Below the pieces are notes generated by a model, which was given only the letters and a program-made list of their open reading frames with translations, was not told the DNA's origin and ran no database searches. This document shows positions 6,864 to 8,752 of a DNA stretch of 8,752 nucleotides, in pieces (position 1 is the stretch's first letter; each line of letters begins with the position of its first letter). The position numbers and the translations under genes are program-made. The DNA comes from Fretibacterium sp. (GTDB taxonomy: Bacteria; Synergistota; Synergistia; Synergistales; Aminobacteriaceae): NCBI GenBank assembly GCA_016280565.1, contig JAEEGY010000007.1, forward strand, positions 1-8,752, read 5' to 3'.

Positions 6864-6869
6864 ATTATA
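6864..6869 (-). promoter_or_regulatory. -10 box of the putative secretin-gene promoter
   Basis: Minus-strand positions 6869-6864 read TATAAT within GCGCTATAATA, the same 11-base context as the efp promoter. It lies about 148 bases upstream of the ATG at 6716, leaving a long leader. No convincing -35 is visible. The run of T/C-rich top-strand sequence between 6721 and 6835 makes a purine-rich leader; no riboswitch or terminator fold was recognised in it. Confidence 0.5.
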
Positions 6870-6910
6870 GCGCGTTCATCTCTGTGCTGCCGCTGTGTTC
6901 ATCCACCGTC

Positions 6911-6935
6911 AGTCTGCATACAGCGCTGAGTCTGC
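6911..6935. repeat. Short direct repeat with a palindrome between, upstream of the transporter gene
   Basis: AGTCTGC occurs at 6911-6917 and again at 6929-6935, with the 8-base palindrome CAGCGCTG at 6921-6928 between them. The placement, 70-95 bases upstream of the transporter ATG, would suit an operator, but the copies are short and could be chance. The rest of the 6717-7004 intergenic stretch holds the putative secretin promoter and the transporter ribosome site; no other gene is seen. Confidence 0.25.
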
Positions 6936-6977
6936 CAGTGCGGGAAGCAAGGGATATTCAGTACGTTGAGACCAGGG

Positions 6978-6992
6978 CGGAGTCCTACTCCG
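6978..6992 (+). promoter_or_regulatory. Hairpin directly before the transporter ribosome-binding site
   Basis: CGGAGT (6978-6983), loop CCT, ACTCCG (6987-6992) form a 6-bp stem with a 3-base loop that ends exactly where the GGAGG ribosome site begins (6993-6997). In addition ACC (6971-6973) could pair with GGT (6996-6998) and mask part of that site. A role in controlling translation is inference; no expression platform or known riboswitch was recognised. Confidence 0.35.
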
Positions 6993-7004
6993 GGAGGTAA
7001 TGCA

Positions 7005-7874
7005 ATGTTCATTGAACGGGTAAAATATATCCTCGCTGTTGTCATCTATGGGACGATAGGTTTGTTCCTTCGCTATGTCAGTCTGCCAAGCGAGATCGTC
7101 GCGCTGTGCCGGGGCATAATCGGTTCGGGGTTTATCCTTTTGTACCTGCGCGCGAAACGCCAGCACATCAACTTGCCGGCCATCCGCCAAAACCTGTTCT
7201 GGCTCGCCGCCTCCGGAATATGTCTGGGCCTGAACTGGATATTCCTGTTCGCGGCCTATATGCACACCACCGTAGCGATCGCCAGTCTGTGTAACTATAT
7301 GGCCCCCATCATCATCATCCTGATCGCTCCCATCGTGCTTCACGAGCCGCTGGATATGCGGAAAATCCCCTGCGTCATTGCCGCCCTGATTGGCATCGTG
7401 CTGGTCTCCGGGGTGTGGGGCGGGAGCGTGGGGAACATCGCGGGCATTTTCCTGGGATTTGCCTCTGCCTCATGCTTTGTGGGGATCGTCATCTGCAACA
7501 GAAAAATACACGACGTTCCCGCTTTTGACAAGGCCGCGTTTCAGCTGGCAATGTCCGCTTTGACCATTCTGCCTTACGTCCTGCTGAAGAACCACGGCGC
7601 GGCTTTGGAGGTGGATCTGCGCTCCGTTTTGATCATCCTGACGCTTGGAATTGTTCATACGGGCATTGCGTATTGTTTCTATTTCAGCGGGCTGGGCAGT
7701 CTGCCGGTGCAGACAATCGCCATTTTAGGGTATCTTGAACCCGTTGTATCCGTGCTTTGTTCGGCATTCTTTTTACGGGAGGCACTGGGTATAACCGGCT
7801 GGATAGGCGCAGTTCTGGTTTTGGGCGCAGCGGTTGTCAGCGAGAGCATCAAGACGAAGGAACAGGGACATTAA
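7005..7874 (+). CDS. EamA/DMT-family membrane transporter
   Basis: A 289-residue inner-membrane protein of the drug/metabolite transporter superfamily, with two repeated EamA domains of five helices each (about residues 8-137 and 146-281). Family signs are the Pro- and Gly-bearing hydrophobic helices, LCNYMAPIIIILIAPIVLHEP (first repeat, 95-115) and the matching ILGYLEPVVSVLCSAFFLRE (240-259) in the second. Such proteins export or import amino acids, nucleosides, drugs or other metabolites; the substrate cannot be read from sequence. Start: ATG at 7005, with GGAGG (6993-6997) exactly 7 bases upstream; an earlier in-frame TTG at 6966 lacks such a site. GC content, by rough count of sample lines, is about 46-53 percent against roughly 60 percent in the minus-strand genes, which hints at acquisition from elsewhere. 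It is divergent from the secretin gene and convergent with the DUF4143 gene, 47 bases away; no clear terminator was seen between them. Confidence 0.93.
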   Translation: MFIERVKYILAVVIYGTIGLFLRYVSLPSEIVALCRGIIGSGFILLYLRAKRQHINLPAIRQNLFWLAASGICLGLNWIFLFAAYMHTTVAIASLCNYMAPIIIILIAPIVLHEPLDMRKIPCVIAALIGIVLVSGVWGGSVGNIAGIFLGFASASCFVGIVICNRKIHDVPAFDKAAFQLAMSALTILPYVLLKNHGAALEVDLRSVLIILTLGIVHTGIAYCFYFSGLGSLPVQTIAILGYLEPVVSVLCSAFFLREALGITGWIGAVLVLGAAVVSESIKTKEQGH

Positions 7875-7921
7875 GACGCGGCCTGAGTCCCCATAGGAAA
7901 CGGGCTGGCTCTCTGATGTCC

Positions 7922-8752
7922 TCAAATCATCCCGATGGGGACGATGAAGTGACCGCGGTCGAATGCGCTGAACTGCTCGGCCAGGCAGAGCACCGCCCCT
8001 GGCCCGGGCTTCAGCGGTGAGCGGTCCAGAACATCAAATGTACGGAGGATTCGCCGGTCCGGCGTAGTCGTCTTCTTGATCTCCAGCGGACACAGGCGGC
8101 CGTCCTGCTCAAGAACGACGTCGATCTCCCGATTGTCCCGATCCCGGTAATAATGGAGAAAAGGTTCCAGTCCCGCATTCTGGTAACCCTTCACGATCTC
8201 AGACACGGCGAAGTTTTCCAGCAGAGCGCCGCTCATGGCCCCCTCTGCCGCCACCTCTGGCGAGGACCACCGCGTCAGGTAACAGACCAGGCCCGTGTCG
8301 TAAAAATAAAGCTTCGGAGTCTTCACGGTGCGCTTGAGTACGTTGTTGGAGAAGGGGTACAGCATGAAGACAAGGCCCAGCGTCTCCAGGATGTTCATCC
8401 AGGCCTTGGCCGTGCTCTGGTCGATGTCGGCATTATCAGCGATGGATTTGTAATTGACCATCTGTGCGGTCCGCGCTGCGACGGACGTAACAAAACGGAG
8501 GAACTTCAGCACGTCCATGGCCTCGGACAGGCCGCGCACGTCGCGCTCCACATAAGTGGACAGGTAGGACGAGTAATAGACATTTCGGTCTTTGGCCTCT
8601 CCGCTCACCAGTCCCGGCATACATCCCCCCCACAGCCTTTGGAAAATATCAGTCACCGTCTGTGGCATAAAGGTCTGGGCTTCGGCTAAAAGCGAGTCAA
8701 AGTCCGTTGTGAAGGGGCGGCCCTCCGCGCCGGATATCTCCCGCTGGGACAG
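7922..8752 (-). CDS. AAA ATPase with DUF4143 domain, N-terminal part beyond right edge
   Basis: The visible 276 residues are the C-terminal two thirds of an AAA_14/DUF4143-type protein. The usual ATPase part with the Walker A motif lies outside the window, but SQREISGAEGRPF (residues 2-14) is the family's typical sequence just after it. The LWGGCMPGL segment (40-48), and YYSSYLSTYVERDVRGL (59-75) lead into DUF4143. A winged-helix-like region follows (about 99-131), then YFYDTGLVCYLT (149-160) and SGALLENF (174-181). The end has the pattern of a PD-(D/E)XK-like fold: REIDVVLEQDGRLCPLEIKK (208-227), with Asp211, Glu224 and Lys226 as the conserved acid, acid and lysine. Function of the family is largely unknown. 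The open frame continues unbroken to the edge, so a start at the ATG near 8668 is not the true start. Confidence 0.92.
   Translation of the reverse strand: MSQREISGAEGRPFTTDFDSLLAEAQTFMPQTVTDIFQRLWGGCMPGLVSGEAKDRNVYYSSYLSTYVERDVRGLSEAMDVLKFLRFVTSVAARTAQMVNYKSIADNADIDQSTAKAWMNILETLGLVFMLYPFSNNVLKRTVKTPKLYFYDTGLVCYLTRWSSPEVAAEGAMSGALLENFAVSEIVKGYQNAGLEPFLHYYRDRDNREIDVVLEQDGRLCPLEIKKTTTPDRRILRTFDVLDRSPLKPGPGAVLCLAEQFSAFDRGHFIVPIGMI

Noticed and set aside
7875..7921. Terminator between the convergent transporter and DUF4143 genes
   Set aside because: I could not find a stem followed by a T-run on either strand in these 47 bases.

Overview
The window looks like a chromosomal piece of a moderately GC-rich, Gram-negative-type (diderm) bacterium. 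The best overall guess is the phylum Synergistota (for example a Fretibacterium- or Synergistes-like organism), but this is inference. An outer-membrane secretin sits directly upstream of efp, an Asp23/Gls24-family gene, nusB and xseA. The order efp-asp23-nusB-xseA is familiar from Firmicutes, while the secretin implies an outer membrane; that mixture fits Synergistota. No rRNA, tRNA, CRISPR array or insertion sequence was seen.

Layout. From about 6716 down to the left edge, eight minus-strand genes lie head to tail: a PilQ-like secretin, efp, an Asp23/Gls24-family gene, a small membrane protein (possibly DUF2273-like), nusB, xseA, mtnA, and ahcY, which runs off the left edge. From asp23 onward they are packed tightly: nusB/xseA and xseA/mtnA overlap by a few bases, and the other gaps are 10 to 40 bases. 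A clear -10 box (TATAAT) precedes efp and another precedes the secretin gene; both lie in the same 11-base context. The efp one is embedded in an 8-bp inverted repeat. To the right, an EamA/DMT-type transporter gene runs on the plus strand, divergent from the secretin gene and visibly less GC-rich. It converges on a minus-strand AAA-ATPase/DUF4143 gene that is cut by the right edge.

How the genes work together. efp (ribosome rescue at polyproline), nusB (antitermination and rRNA synthesis), xseA (single-strand DNA degradation) and asp23 form a housekeeping block. It is followed by two genes that recycle the by-products of S-adenosylmethionine: mtnA for methylthioadenosine and ahcY for S-adenosylhomocysteine. 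The secretin would form the outer-membrane pore of a type IV pilus or related type II-like system. The transporter and the DUF4143 ATPase look like accessory genes.

Most notable details: an EF-P with arginine, not lysine, at the modified loop position; an AhcY whose adenine-recognising residues differ from the classical enzyme, suggesting an inosyl-homocysteine-type pathway; an unannotated-looking membrane protein that may partner Asp23; and xseA without xseB beside it. I did not find a convincing new multi-gene system in this window.
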